A stretch of DNA of 49,711 nucleotides, taken from Candidatus Parabeggiatoa sp. nov. 2 (GTDB lineage: Bacteria; Pseudomonadota; Gammaproteobacteria; Beggiatoales; Beggiatoaceae). A program made the translations under genes and the position numbers. The stretch spans positions 1 through 49,711 of the forward strand of contig NBMI01000039.1 of NCBI GenBank assembly GCA_002085445.1, given 5' to 3'. Shown in pieces: positions 34,843 to 43,597 of the stretch (the first letter of the stretch is position 1; each line of letters begins with the position of its first letter). The notes beneath the pieces are model-generated. The model had not been told where the DNA came from. It was given only the letters and a program-made list of their open reading frames with translations, and searched no databases.

Positions 34843-36211
34843 TTACTTTCTATCAAAAAAATAGGTATAACCAACAATAACACTAAAAGCGTTGTAATCG
34901 GCGCTCGTTATCCCGGTTTCTCCCAAGAGATTGTCATCTCTGATATCAGCAAAGTTGGCAAGCTGCATGAAGTTTTCCTGTTGTTTTCCGAAACTGTAAG
35001 TAAAACCTACCGCCAACTCGGAACGCTTTCTCCTAAAAGTCGCCCCCGTCGTCAGATGAAAAATATCCCAATTGGCCATTCCCAGTGAATTTCCCTCCAA
35101 TTGGGGATTAGTTTCATGATCAACACGAAAACTTAAATAGCCCTTAGTCTTGTCTGTAAAGGCATGCTCAACCGCCAGACCAAAAGTGTGATCCCGGCGT
35201 GATAACCTCATACTCACCCTGCTCATCAAACCACTCGACGGTACCAGCAATATTGGTTTTCGGTGTCACGGCATACTCAAAACCCGCCGCTATTGATAAA
35301 GGCGTATTATAGGTCGTATCGATATTTTCTTGTCGGCTACTAACAAGCGTCCCAACCAATCTGTCTTGCTCTGGATCATAAAAATTGTTGGAACTGTCTT
35401 CTCCCGCAACTGTTCCCTGACCAAAAAAATTAAGGCTGGGTGTGGTAACAGTCAAACCCAATTTCAGCGGCTCAAAATCCGCAGCTATACCCAATTTTAA
35501 CAAGCCACGAATATTCCAAAAATCGATATAATCAAGCCGATCCGCGCTGGCTATGATATCACCATTCACAGCACGCGCCGTTATAGCCTTACTTTGACTT
35601 TGGTTTCTCATCGCCACAAAGCCGGTGGCTCCGACTGAGATATTCGGGTGTACCTGATGTGCCCAACTAAGTCCGCCCCAAAGTTCAGTCACATCACTGC
35701 CGACGATCAGTTGTCCAATGAAATCTTCATCGCCCTGAAAAGAAACCGTGCCATCTTTATGGTGAATATCACCAATCACATCCACAGTTTTATCCACCCG
35801 TCCAGACATACCAGTCGAAGTCTGATTTTTAGCCAACAATGAATAACCAAACCTATGCTTAGAGTCAGGATTGAAAAACAATGTCCCCGATGCCAACAGA
35901 GGAATGACATTGATTTTGTCTGAATCAAGTGACGAGCCGGTGCCGGCACCATTGTCTATCGACAGCCTCTCCAGTTGATACGCACCGGCACTGACGGACA
36001 AACTGGGATTATCGACAAAGCCCAGCGCACCCGGATTATAAAAACCGGCGCTAGTATCTTGGACACCGCCCACCACCATGCCGCCCATTAACGCCGAACG
36101 GCTGCCAAACTGTTGACTCCAATAATGATGATCCTGACTCAAAACCGACCGTGAAAATAGCACGCTAAAAAAAACTAATGCGACGTGCCAAAAAAACTCA
36201 AAAAATTTCAT
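34843..36211 (-). pseudogene. FadL/OmpP1/TodX-type outer membrane protein, frameshifted
   Basis: The first frame starts at ATG 36211 (MKFFEFFWHV) behind AGAGGGAAC, with a signal peptide (about 1-26). It then has SQQFGSRSALMGGMVVGGVQ and SAGFYNPGALGFVDNPSLSV, the N-terminal plug signature of the FadL/OmpP1 transport family. It stops after EYEVITPGSHFWSGG at 35168. The remaining beta-barrel continues in another frame: RRDHTFGLAVEHAFTDKTKG to a terminal aromatic motif VIVGYTYFFDRK ending at 34843, with alternating strands and a terminal phenylalanine region as in outer membrane barrels. The frames cross near 35190. One indel splits the gene about 120 residues before its C-terminus. It is either a recent pseudogene or a sequencing error. 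Family members carry hydrophobic compounds across the outer membrane. Confidence 0.8.
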
Positions 36212-36243
36212 CAAAGTTCCCTCTGGGATTAACTGTCTAAAAA

Positions 36244-36279
36244 GATGATGGAGTCCAAAGCTTTAGCTTTGGACTTAAT
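36244..36279. repeat. GGAGTCCAAAGC hairpin, first of two copies
   Basis: AGTCCAAAGCTTTAGCTTTGGACT is a hairpin directly before the MITE at 36280. The same hairpin plus MITE is repeated at 36950-37219. Confidence 0.75.
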
Positions 36280-36543
36280 AACGTCAGTTCGACTTTATAA
36301 ATCATCTCTTAATCAATTATTTAATGACAATTAATTGATTAAAAGATTAAAAATGCATTTTTTATTATGAAACCCTTAGCATTAATAAGTTAATTACCCT
36401 TATTTGTGGGCCATCAACTGAAATAAACCAGTACAACTTATGGCTTTTTTTAAACGGGTTGAGAATTAAGCCATTATAACTAAATAATTGATATAACTAA
36501 TAATTTTATAACCGGCCTTGAGATTTAAAATCGAACTCACGTT
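36280..36543. repeat. 264-bp MITE-like element, full copy
   Basis: The left end ACGTCAGTTCGACTTT is inverted at the right end as AAAATCGAACTCACGT. TAATA lies immediately before the left ACGT and immediately after the right ACGT, a likely 5-bp target duplication. The interior shares TTAGCATTAATAAGTTAATT and TTATTTGTGGGCCATCAACT with related copies. Confidence 0.88.
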
Positions 36544-36949
36544 AATACGCTCAGGCTTTGGACTCTTTTCATTACTTAGCAAGCAGCAAGCAAAGCCACG
36601 GGATAAAGTTTATCTTTGGGAAAACTTTATAGACTCAAAAGCAACATTAACATTATAGTTGCAAAATCTATAGAAAAATATAGCTCCTGCTTTAAGTGGG
36701 CTGATTGACTGTCAGTTGCAAGCAACCTATCTCTCGACACACAGAACTGTGCAGTTCTAGCCCACCCGATACACTACGAATATCGGGCTATAAAATGTCA
36801 AGCGTTTTTTTAAGCAGATATTTTTCTATAAATCTCTATATTTGTCTATAAAATGAATAATGTTTTATAATACCTATAAATGCAATTCAGCAAAGCCTTT
36901 GCTGAACAACAATAAGTTAGCGTCGATTACTCTCTTATTTTGCAGTAAT
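36544..36949. other. Intergenic stretch without a supported gene
   Basis: Includes an AT-rich stretch with TCTATAAATCTCTATATTTG and short GCAAAGCCTTTGCTGAAC palindromic words. No protein-like open frame. Confidence 0.4.
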
Positions 36950-37219
36950 GATGATGGAGTCCAAAGCTTTAGCTTTGGACTTAATAACGTAAGTTCGACT
37001 TTATAAATCATCTCTTAATCAATTATTTGATGACAATTAATTGATTAAAAGATTAAAAAGGCATTTTTTATTATGAAACCCTTAGCATTAATAAGTTAAT
37101 TACCCTTATTTGTGGGCCATCAACTGAAATGAACCAGTACAACTTATGGTTTTTTTTAAACGGGTTGATAATTAAGCCATTATAACTAAATAATTGATAT
37201 AACGACTAATTTTATAACC
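36950..37219. repeat. Second hairpin plus MITE copy, right end lost
   Basis: Starts with the GGAGTCCAAAGCTTTAGC hairpin, then the MITE from 36986, nearly identical to 36245-36510 (a few base changes). The right terminal repeat is missing; the copy runs out near 37219. Confidence 0.85.
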
Positions 37220-37263
37220 CATTAAGTGAGCGGTTTCCAACCCCATGCAGTCGCAAAGATAAC

Positions 37264-37341
37264 TGTGAACGATTGACTGTGAACGATTGACTGTGAACGA
37301 TTGACTGTGAACGATTGACTGATAACTGATAACTGAATAGC
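37264..37341. repeat. TGTGAACGATTGAC x4 and CTGATAA units before the DUF815 gene
   Basis: Four exact 14-bp copies (37264-37319) then TGATAACTGATAACTGA. The tract ends within 10 bp of the start codon at 37343. Confidence 0.9.
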
Positions 37342-37342
37342 T

Positions 37343-38230
37343 ATGACCGATTTACAAGACTTGATAGAACGCGGCGAAACTTTGCTCGCACACATAGAAA
37401 ATCATTTTCCCGCGCCACCCGCACCACCCGACTGGCAAAATGTCCCCGCATTTCGCTGGCGTAAACGTAACAATCAACAAGGCCAATTTCAACCCGTCCC
37501 TCATCCCCACCGTATTCGCTTGCAAGATTTACAAGGCATAGACGAGCAAAAACAACAAATTGACCGTAACACCCGGCAATTCTTACAAAAAAAACCGGCT
37601 AATAATGTATTATTATGGGGAACCCGCGGGACGGGCAAATCCTCTCTGATTAAAGCGTTGCTCAATGAATATGCCGCCCAAGGCCTCCGCCTGATTGAGG
37701 TTGAAAAACATGACCTCATTGATTTACCCGATATTGTTGAAGTTTTTTATAATCGTCCAGAACGTTTCATTATTTTTTGCGATGATTTATCATTTGAACA
37801 AAATGATGCCAGCTATAGAGCAATAAAAAGTGTGCTAGATAGCTCCATCAGTGCGCCGCCCGACAATGTCTTGATTTACGCCACCTCAAATCGGCGGCAC
37901 TTATTGCCAGAATACCTGCGCGAAAATCTCCAAGCGCAAACGATTGATGGCGAAATTCATCACGGCGAGGCAGTGGAAGAAAAAATCTCGCTCTCTGAGC
38001 GTTTTGGACTATGGCTCTCATTTTATCCCTTTAAACAACACGAATATTTAGCCATAGTGCGTTACTGGCTCCAACAATTTGGCATGACAAACACTGATAC
38101 CAAAGAAATACAACATGCGGCCTTACAATGGGCCCTTAAACGCGGCTCACGCAGTGGACGCTCAGCGTGGCAATTTGCCAAAGATTGGGCCGGGCGCACG
38201 AGTGTAGAGCACAACGGATTTGCGGAATAA
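37343..38230 (+). CDS. DUF815-family ATP-binding protein (AAA+)
   Basis: A 295-residue AAA+ ATPase. Walker A is GTRGTGKSS (about 93-101) in NNVLLWGTRGTGKSSLIKAL, Walker B is FIIFCDDLSFE (about 142-152), and sensor 1 Asn is in LIYATSNRRHLLP, followed by ERFGLWLSFYPF and KRGSRSGRSAWQFA. These are hallmarks of DUF815, common in proteobacteria; the cellular role is unknown. The start ATG 37343 lies directly after a repeat tract, so no native ribosome site remains visible; the nearest stretch is AATAGCT. A hairpin follows at 38296-38323. Confidence 0.9.
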   Translation: MTDLQDLIERGETLLAHIENHFPAPPAPPDWQNVPAFRWRKRNNQQGQFQPVPHPHRIRLQDLQGIDEQKQQIDRNTRQFLQKKPANNVLLWGTRGTGKSSLIKALLNEYAAQGLRLIEVEKHDLIDLPDIVEVFYNRPERFIIFCDDLSFEQNDASYRAIKSVLDSSISAPPDNVLIYATSNRRHLLPEYLRENLQAQTIDGEIHHGEAVEEKISLSERFGLWLSFYPFKQHEYLAIVRYWLQQFGMTNTDTKEIQHAALQWALKRGSRSGRSAWQFAKDWAGRTSVEHNGFAE

Positions 38231-38295
38231 ACAGAATTTTGGTATAAGAAATCCAATTTTTTAATCGGATTGAGCCTATTACAAAACGATTGTAG

Positions 38296-38323
38296 GGTGG
38301 GCAAAGTCTTTTTCTTGCCCACC
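38296..38323 (+). terminator. Hairpin after the DUF815 gene
   Basis: GGTGGGCAA (38296-38304) pairs with TTGCCCACC (38315-38323); T residues lie in the loop rather than after the stem. Confidence 0.5.
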
Positions 38324-38340
38324 TGCCTCATTAAAAAGTT

Positions 38341-38381
38341 TTTCAGGCAAAAGTTTCGCTCCGCGAAACTTTTGCCTGAAA
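38341..38381. repeat. Perfect hairpin, 19-bp arms, loop TCC
   Basis: TTTCAGGCAAAAGTTTCGC and its exact complement GCGAAACTTTTGCCTGAAA around TCC. It shares the inner GTTTCGCTCCGCGAAAC with the hairpin at 364-406, with different outer arms. Confidence 0.85.
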
Positions 38382-38439
38382 GTTTGTTCCCGCGCTGAGT
38401 ATATATTATGCAAGAGACTCGGATTTATTTAACATTAAT

Positions 38440-38600
38440 AACGTGAGTTCGACTTTTCAATAAGTTATATAAATATTATGTTAATCAATTAGTTGATTAC
38501 AATTAATTGATTAACAAGACATTTTGTTATACTAAACCATTACAATTAATACGTGAATAACCCTTATTTGTGGGCCATCAACTGGAAGAATTAAGTACAA
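38440..38600. repeat. MITE-like element, left part only
   Basis: Begins ACGTGAGTTCGACTTTTCAA after TAATA and runs to TTATTTGTGGGCCATCAACT, as in the copies at 22589 and 36280; the right half is missing. Confidence 0.8.
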
Positions 38601-38948
38601 TGTATTCGCCAAAATCAGGTAAATTCCTCTTTCTGATTCCTTTGCTCTGCAAAAGAACCCATGCTGGACGCTCTACGTCCCGATTTTAATAAGTAGTACT
38701 CTTTAGGCTACAGTAGCTCTTTAGCCAAACGCAGTAACTTCCGCGAGCGAGATAAGCGCTTTAGCTATTGGCTTTTGATTAACAATCCTTAGATTCCTTA
38801 TAATTAGACTTCGGGGGCCATGATTTGATTTGAAATTATCTAAAACATTTTATGGCCCCCAAATTAAGGTTCTTAACAAAAATAGTTTGTCGTTTTGAAA
38901 TGATATTTCTGAAAATCTATAGCAAGTAAATATCGAGGTAATAAAACA
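38601..38948. other. Intergenic region before the restriction-modification genes
   Basis: Short repeated words only, including GGGGGCCATGATTTG and TTATGGCCCCCAAATTAAG (about 38812-38869), an imperfect inverted pair that could be a small element. No gene. Confidence 0.4.
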
Positions 38949-39818
38949 ATGCCAACTGAAATAAAATCAGAAATACACCTTGGAGACTGTTTAGAAATTT
39001 TAGCCACCTATCCCGACAATTTTTTTGATTTAATCGTCACATCACCCCCCTACGCCGACAACCGCGCAAATAGTTATGGCGGTATAAACCCCGACAATTA
39101 TGTGGCATGGTTTTTACCGAGAGCGCAACAAATGTCACGAGTATTAAAATCGACCGGCACATTTATTTTAAATATCAAAGAAAAAGTCGTTAATGGAGAA
39201 AGACATACTTATGTGATTGAATTAATTGAAGAATTACGCAAACAAGGATGGCTATGGACAGAAGAATTTCTATGGCACAAAAAAAATTGTTATCCGGGCA
39301 AATGGCCTAACCGGTTTAGAGACGCTTGGGAACGCTGTCTGCAATTCAACAAAACTAAAAATTTCAATATGTACCAAGAAGCGGTGATGGTGCCGATGGG
39401 CGATTGGGCCAAAACGCGCCTTAAAAACTTAAGTGATACCGATAAAACTCGTGATAACTCAAAAGTCGGCAGTGGGTTTGGCAAAAATGTCTCAAACTGG
39501 TTGGACAGAAAAATGGCCTATCCCACGAATGTCTTACATTTAGCGACAGAAACCGGCAATCGCCAACACAGTGCTGTTTTTCCTAAAGCACTGCCCATTT
39601 GGTTTATTAAACTGTTTACTCAAAAAGATGATTGGGTACTTGATCCTTTTTGTGGGGTGGGTACTACTTGTGAAGTGGCACAAAGTCTCTATCGGCATTC
39701 AGTCGGTATAGAAATTAAACCGGAATATTACGAATTGTCTAAAGCTAATCTCAACGTACCTGTTAACTATCCCTTATTTGAGGATCACAATCAATATGGG
39801 AAAAATCACACAGAGTGA
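38949..39818 (+). CDS. DNA methyltransferase of a PmeII-type restriction-modification system
   Basis: A 289-residue amino-methyltransferase of the class with the catalytic motif first: VTSPPYADNRANSY (about 30-43, SPPY) and the AdoMet-binding motif DPFCGVGTTCE (about 236-246) near the C-terminus. SPPY is typical of N4-cytosine, though N6-adenine cannot be excluded. The N-terminus EIHLGDCLEILATYPDN is the usual opening. Start ATG 38949 follows GAGGTAA. The 3' end overlaps the endonuclease gene by 23 bp, so the two are co-transcribed. It would protect the host site against the nuclease. Confidence 0.9.
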   Translation: MPTEIKSEIHLGDCLEILATYPDNFFDLIVTSPPYADNRANSYGGINPDNYVAWFLPRAQQMSRVLKSTGTFILNIKEKVVNGERHTYVIELIEELRKQGWLWTEEFLWHKKNCYPGKWPNRFRDAWERCLQFNKTKNFNMYQEAVMVPMGDWAKTRLKNLSDTDKTRDNSKVGSGFGKNVSNWLDRKMAYPTNVLHLATETGNRQHSAVFPKALPIWFIKLFTQKDDWVLDPFCGVGTTCEVAQSLYRHSVGIEIKPEYYELSKANLNVPVNYPLFEDHNQYGKNHTE

Positions 39819-40533
39819 AATAGTTGAATATGTCGAAAAAAATATTGTCAAGTTTCACAAGAAACGATTGGAAAAACTTGAACAACTCAAACTGAATAAC
39901 GTTTTAAAAAAGAAAAACCCTTACCTTTTTAAAGCAAAAAATATTAATACCGCACAAGATTATGTCAAAAATATCTTGGACGCATTTTTATCTTCACAAG
40001 AAGAAGGTATTTTTGGGTTATTTTTAGAAGAATTAGCCATTTTCATTTGTAGCAAAGTCTATAAGGGTGTACGTTCCTCATATGAGGGTATGGATTTAGA
40101 ATTTGATAAAGATAAAGTCAAATACATTGTCTCCATAAAATCAGGCCCAAACTGGGGGAATAGTGACCAAATCAAAAGAATGCGCCATAATTTTAAGAAA
40201 ATAACAGAAACTTTTGCCATTCATAATCCCTCGCTTACAGTTGTGGCAGTGAATGGCTGTTGTTATGGGCAAGATAACGTACCTGATAAAGGCGATTACC
40301 TCAAATTATGCGGACAACGATTTTGGTCTTTTATCTCAGGTAATGAACAACTATATACAGAGATCATTGAACCGCTAGGACATCAAGCCAAACAGAGAAA
40401 TCAAGAATTTATGGACGAATACGCCAATGTCATTAATAGATTCACATTTGAATTTCTAAAAAAGTTTTGTCATTCCGATGGACAAATTTTATGGGAAGAG
40501 ATTGTCAAGTTTAATTCTTCCATGAACCAATAA
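39796..40533 (+). CDS. PmeII-type type II restriction endonuclease
   Basis: A 245-residue protein. The start is the ATG at 39796 (MGKITQSEIVEYVEKNI), preceded by GAGGA, inside the end of the methyltransferase gene. The central block GIFGLFLEELAIFICSKVY, then EGMDLEFDKDKVKYIVSIKS and GPNWGNSDQIKRM are features I recognise as the PmeII family. The catalytic PD-(D/E)XK core is probably D/E in EGMDLEF and S-I-K in YIVSIKSG. The open frame is intact. The recognition sequence cannot be read from the protein. Confidence 0.82.
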   Translation: MGKITQSEIVEYVEKNIVKFHKKRLEKLEQLKLNNVLKKKNPYLFKAKNINTAQDYVKNILDAFLSSQEEGIFGLFLEELAIFICSKVYKGVRSSYEGMDLEFDKDKVKYIVSIKSGPNWGNSDQIKRMRHNFKKITETFAIHNPSLTVVAVNGCCYGQDNVPDKGDYLKLCGQRFWSFISGNEQLYTEIIEPLGHQAKQRNQEFMDEYANVINRFTFEFLKKFCHSDGQILWEEIVKFNSSMNQ

Positions 40534-40623
40534 ATTTAGGGTGGCAACGATTGTTGTCTCTCCAAACAGAGTGTGCCAGTGGTGGCTATTAAGAAAGCTG
40601 TACCTATTTCTTGCCTGACTGGG

Positions 40624-40775
40624 GCGACTTAAAGTTTGTAGCAGTCGCTTTAGCGACTTAAAGTTTGTAGTAGTCGCTTTAGCGACTTAAAGCTTGTAGA
40701 AGTCAGTTTGTAGAAGTCAGTTTGTAGAAGTCAGTTTGTAGAAGTCAGTTTGTAGTAGTCGCTTTAGCGACTTAA
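40624..40775. repeat. GTAGTCGCTTTAGCGACTTA and GAAGTCAGTTTGTA repeats
   Basis: Three AGTCGCTTTAGCGACTTA hairpin units surround four 14-bp AGAAGTCAGTTTGT units. The hairpin unit also occurs at about 23890. Confidence 0.85.
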
Positions 40776-40850
40776 TTGTGGGCCTTCAACTGGAAGAAGT
40801 AAGTACAGCTTATGGGTTTTGTTTTTAACAGATTTATTTTTTTTAATAAA
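40776..40850. repeat. Internal fragment of the MITE-like family
   Basis: TTGTGGGCCTTCAACTGGAA then AGTACAGCTTATGGGTTT matches the interior of 36280-36543; both ends are absent. Confidence 0.65.
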
Positions 40851-40884
40851 TCCGATTTTTTGAAAAATAGGATTTCTAACAGAA

Positions 40885-42545
40885 ATGAAAATACTACCCA
40901 TCAACTTAGACGATCTTATCTATGCGCGTGCTGTTGAATCAGTTCGGTTAGAATTTAAAAAAACCTGCTCTGAACCCACTTTAGAACAGATTATTCACAC
41001 CGTCTGCGCGTTTGCCAATGACTTTCACAATCTGAATGGTGGCTATATTATCATCGGTATTGAAGAACAAAATGGTTTACCGATTCTGCCACCGGTTGGA
41101 CTTGATCCCCAAAACATTGATAGAATACAAAAAAAATACGTGGCAATTGCAAAAGAATTGATCCAGAATACATACCAATCATTTCTCCTGAAATTTATCA
41201 ACGCAAACAAATATTAGTTATATGGGTGCCCGCCAGCGATATACGCCCCCATCACGCGCCGATCAAATTGCAAAAAGGAAAACAAGAACGGGCATACTAT
41301 ATCCGTCAAGGAAGCGAAACTGTAGAAGCCAAAGACGATATTCTTACTCAACTCATGCAAATGACAGCCAAAGTGCCTTTTGATGATCGTAGAAACCTAA
41401 CCGCCTCACTTGAAGCACTGTCACCCGCTTTGCTCAGACATTTTTTATCAAATATTAACAGTGACTTGGTTGCACCCGGCATTGACATTCCCGCTATTGA
41501 TTTATATCGAAAGCTGAGAATTGTCTTCAAAGTCAATGAACACGAAGTCCCTAAAAATGTCGCGTTATTATTTTTTGCCTACAATCCAGAAGACTTTTTT
41601 CCGGGCGCGAGGATTGAAGTGGTTCAATTTGGTGATGACACTGGTGGTGATTTAATAGAAGAAAAATTTTTTCGAGGCCCACTGCATACACAAATCACTC
41701 AAGTATTAGATTACCTGAATGGTTTTAACACCACCCTGATCAAAAAAGTACCCCATCAAGCTGAAGCACGGTGTGGCTTTTCCCTACGGGGCAATGGAAG
41801 AAGCGATTGTGAATGCCGCCTATCACCGTAGCTACGATGGCAACCCTGAACCCATCAAAGTCTACTTATATCCCTATCGGATCGCAATCATTAATTATCC
41901 AGGGCCAGTACCTGGTCTCGAAAAACATCATTTTAAACGAGGCCATTCAATACCTGAAGTACCTTACCGCAATCGGCGTATTGGCGAATTTCTCAAAGAA
42001 CTAAAACTCGCCGAAGGCCGAGGTACCGGTATTCCAAAAATGTATCGCAAAATGGCCGAAAATGGTTCACCGCCACCGATTTTTAAATTTGATGAATCAT
42101 CACGGACTTATTTTAAAGTCATTTTACCGGCACATCCCCAATATATTGTTATTCACGCCCTAAGAGAAAGTGCCCATTTATGGGCCTATGAGAACGCCAA
42201 CAGGCCCTCTCAAATTTAGAGAGTGCCGCCAAAAATGTGCCTAAATCAGGCATCCTGATAGCACAACTTATTGACTATAAAGGACATTTTTGCGATTTAT
42301 CAGCGGCCGAACACTTATTTGCAACGGTTGAAACCGACTTAACCATAACCGATAGACATTTACCATTTCTAACCACCGCCAAACTGTTTCTTGATCATAA
42401 CCGAACCAAAAGAGCCGCTGAAATACTGGCCCTTATGCCACCTCCCACCAAGGAGGACGATTTAATTGAATTAGCGGTACTTAAGAAACGTTTACAAAAA
42501 GCACAGGAAAAAAAACATGACCGGAACAGACACACCCAGTATTAA
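40885..42545 (+). pseudogene. AlbA_2 (Schlafen-like) / HATPase ATP-binding protein with TPR-like tail, three frameshifts
   Basis: Four consecutive frames make one protein of about 550 residues. Part 1 (40885 to about 41155) is an AlbA_2 domain: ESVRLEFKKTCSEPTLEQII and NGGYIIIGIEEQNG. The frame then changes; RIDPEYIPIISPEIYQRKQ leads into part 2 (to about 41765), RPHHAPIKLQKGKQERAYYI. Part 3 (to about 42190) is a HATPase-like domain: GAMEEAIVNAAYHRSYDGNP, NRRIGEFLKELKLAEGRGTG, PPPIFKFDESSRTYFKVILP. Part 4 (to 42545), entered through RQQALSNLESAAKNVPKSG, is a helical TPR-like tail. At each junction the missing residues are found in the adjoining frame, so the lesions are small indels. The end overlaps the AAA ATPase start by 29 bp. 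Such ATP-binding proteins occur in defence islands and transcription regulation. Confidence 0.8.
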
Positions 42546-43596
42546 GCTCCGTTATCTCAAAGTACAAAATTTCAAGGCACTGGACTTTCTAGAAATGGAA
42601 TTTCCGCCACCTCGTATGACAGAGGCTCCCGATATTTTAGTGATCGGGAGTAGGAATGGTTTAGGTAAAACCTCTGTGCTTGAAGCGTGCGTATTACTTT
42701 TTTTTGCGGCCGCCATTGGTGAAGAGAGTTTTAACGTCGCTAATCGCTACCTATCAATCGACTTAAATGAGTTACTGATTCGCTCTGGCGAAAAACAAGC
42801 CCTTATTGAAGGTACCTTTGAAATAGGGAATGAACCCATAACGGTTACGCTTACCATTGATAAGCAAGGAAACATAAACATAAAAAAACCTAATGAACAT
42901 AAAGCCTTTTTTTCAACCTTAGGCGGAAATTCACCGTTTCGTTTTTATCGCAGAGAAATAGAGCGATTTTGGTCAGCTTTGGCCGGCTTAAGTTTTGATC
43001 CCGTGCTTTTGCCACCGCTAAAGTATTTTCATAGCTATCGAAAAGTACAGGAAGGCAATCTTAAACTCGGGATGCTCCTTGAAAAAGACCCATCATATGA
43101 ACCGCATCGAACCCAAGAATTGCCGACAAGTCGCTTTAAATTAGAAATACTGCACTCAATGATGAGCGAAGCCAATCTGTTTGAGGAGATTGAAGATGTG
43201 ACCGCTCAAGAAGCCTTAGAAAAACTCAATCATTTACTGAAGGTTTATGCAAAGTGCCGTATAGCCAAACTGCGTGCGGCCTCAAATAGTACCGTTGAAT
43301 TTCGCATTGTGCCCCTAGACGGAGAAACAACTTTCACGTTTGACGGTTTAAGCGCTGGACAAAAAGAAATTATCTCGACGCTTTTTCTTCTTTGGCGTTA
43401 TTCAAACCATCATCAGAGCATTATCCTCATAGATGAGCCTGAATTGCATATTCATGCTGAGTGGCATCGTAAGTTCGTAAGGCAACTTTATGAACTAGCA
43501 CCACAGAACCAGTATCTTATTACCACACACTCAAAAGATGTCTTTTTATCTGTTGACAAAGATAGACGTATACTTTTAATGGAGGACTCATTGTAA
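42517..43596 (+). CDS. AAA-family ATPase (RecF/SMC-like, AAA_15/AAA_21 type)
   Basis: A 359-residue ATPase with intact motifs: KLRYLKVQNFKALDFLEMEF (first strands), Walker A GSRNGLGKTSV (about 44-54), ABC-type signature LSAGQKEI (about 283-290), Walker B SIILIDEPELHIH (about 302-314), and the switch histidine in LITTHSKDVFL. The start ATG 42517 overlaps the end of the broken AlbA_2 gene by 29 bp. A third gene, also broken, begins two bases after the stop (GTG 43598). Together they look like a three-gene operon: ATP-binding AlbA_2 protein, AAA ATPase and a third component. The ATPase is the only unbroken member. A role in defence is inferred from context. Confidence 0.82.
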   Translation: MTGTDTPSIKLRYLKVQNFKALDFLEMEFPPPRMTEAPDILVIGSRNGLGKTSVLEACVLLFFAAAIGEESFNVANRYLSIDLNELLIRSGEKQALIEGTFEIGNEPITVTLTIDKQGNINIKKPNEHKAFFSTLGGNSPFRFYRREIERFWSALAGLSFDPVLLPPLKYFHSYRKVQEGNLKLGMLLEKDPSYEPHRTQELPTSRFKLEILHSMMSEANLFEEIEDVTAQEALEKLNHLLKVYAKCRIAKLRAASNSTVEFRIVPLDGETTFTFDGLSAGQKEIISTLFLLWRYSNHHQSIILIDEPELHIHAEWHRKFVRQLYELAPQNQYLITTHSKDVFLSVDKDRRILLMEDSL

Positions 43597-43597
43597 A

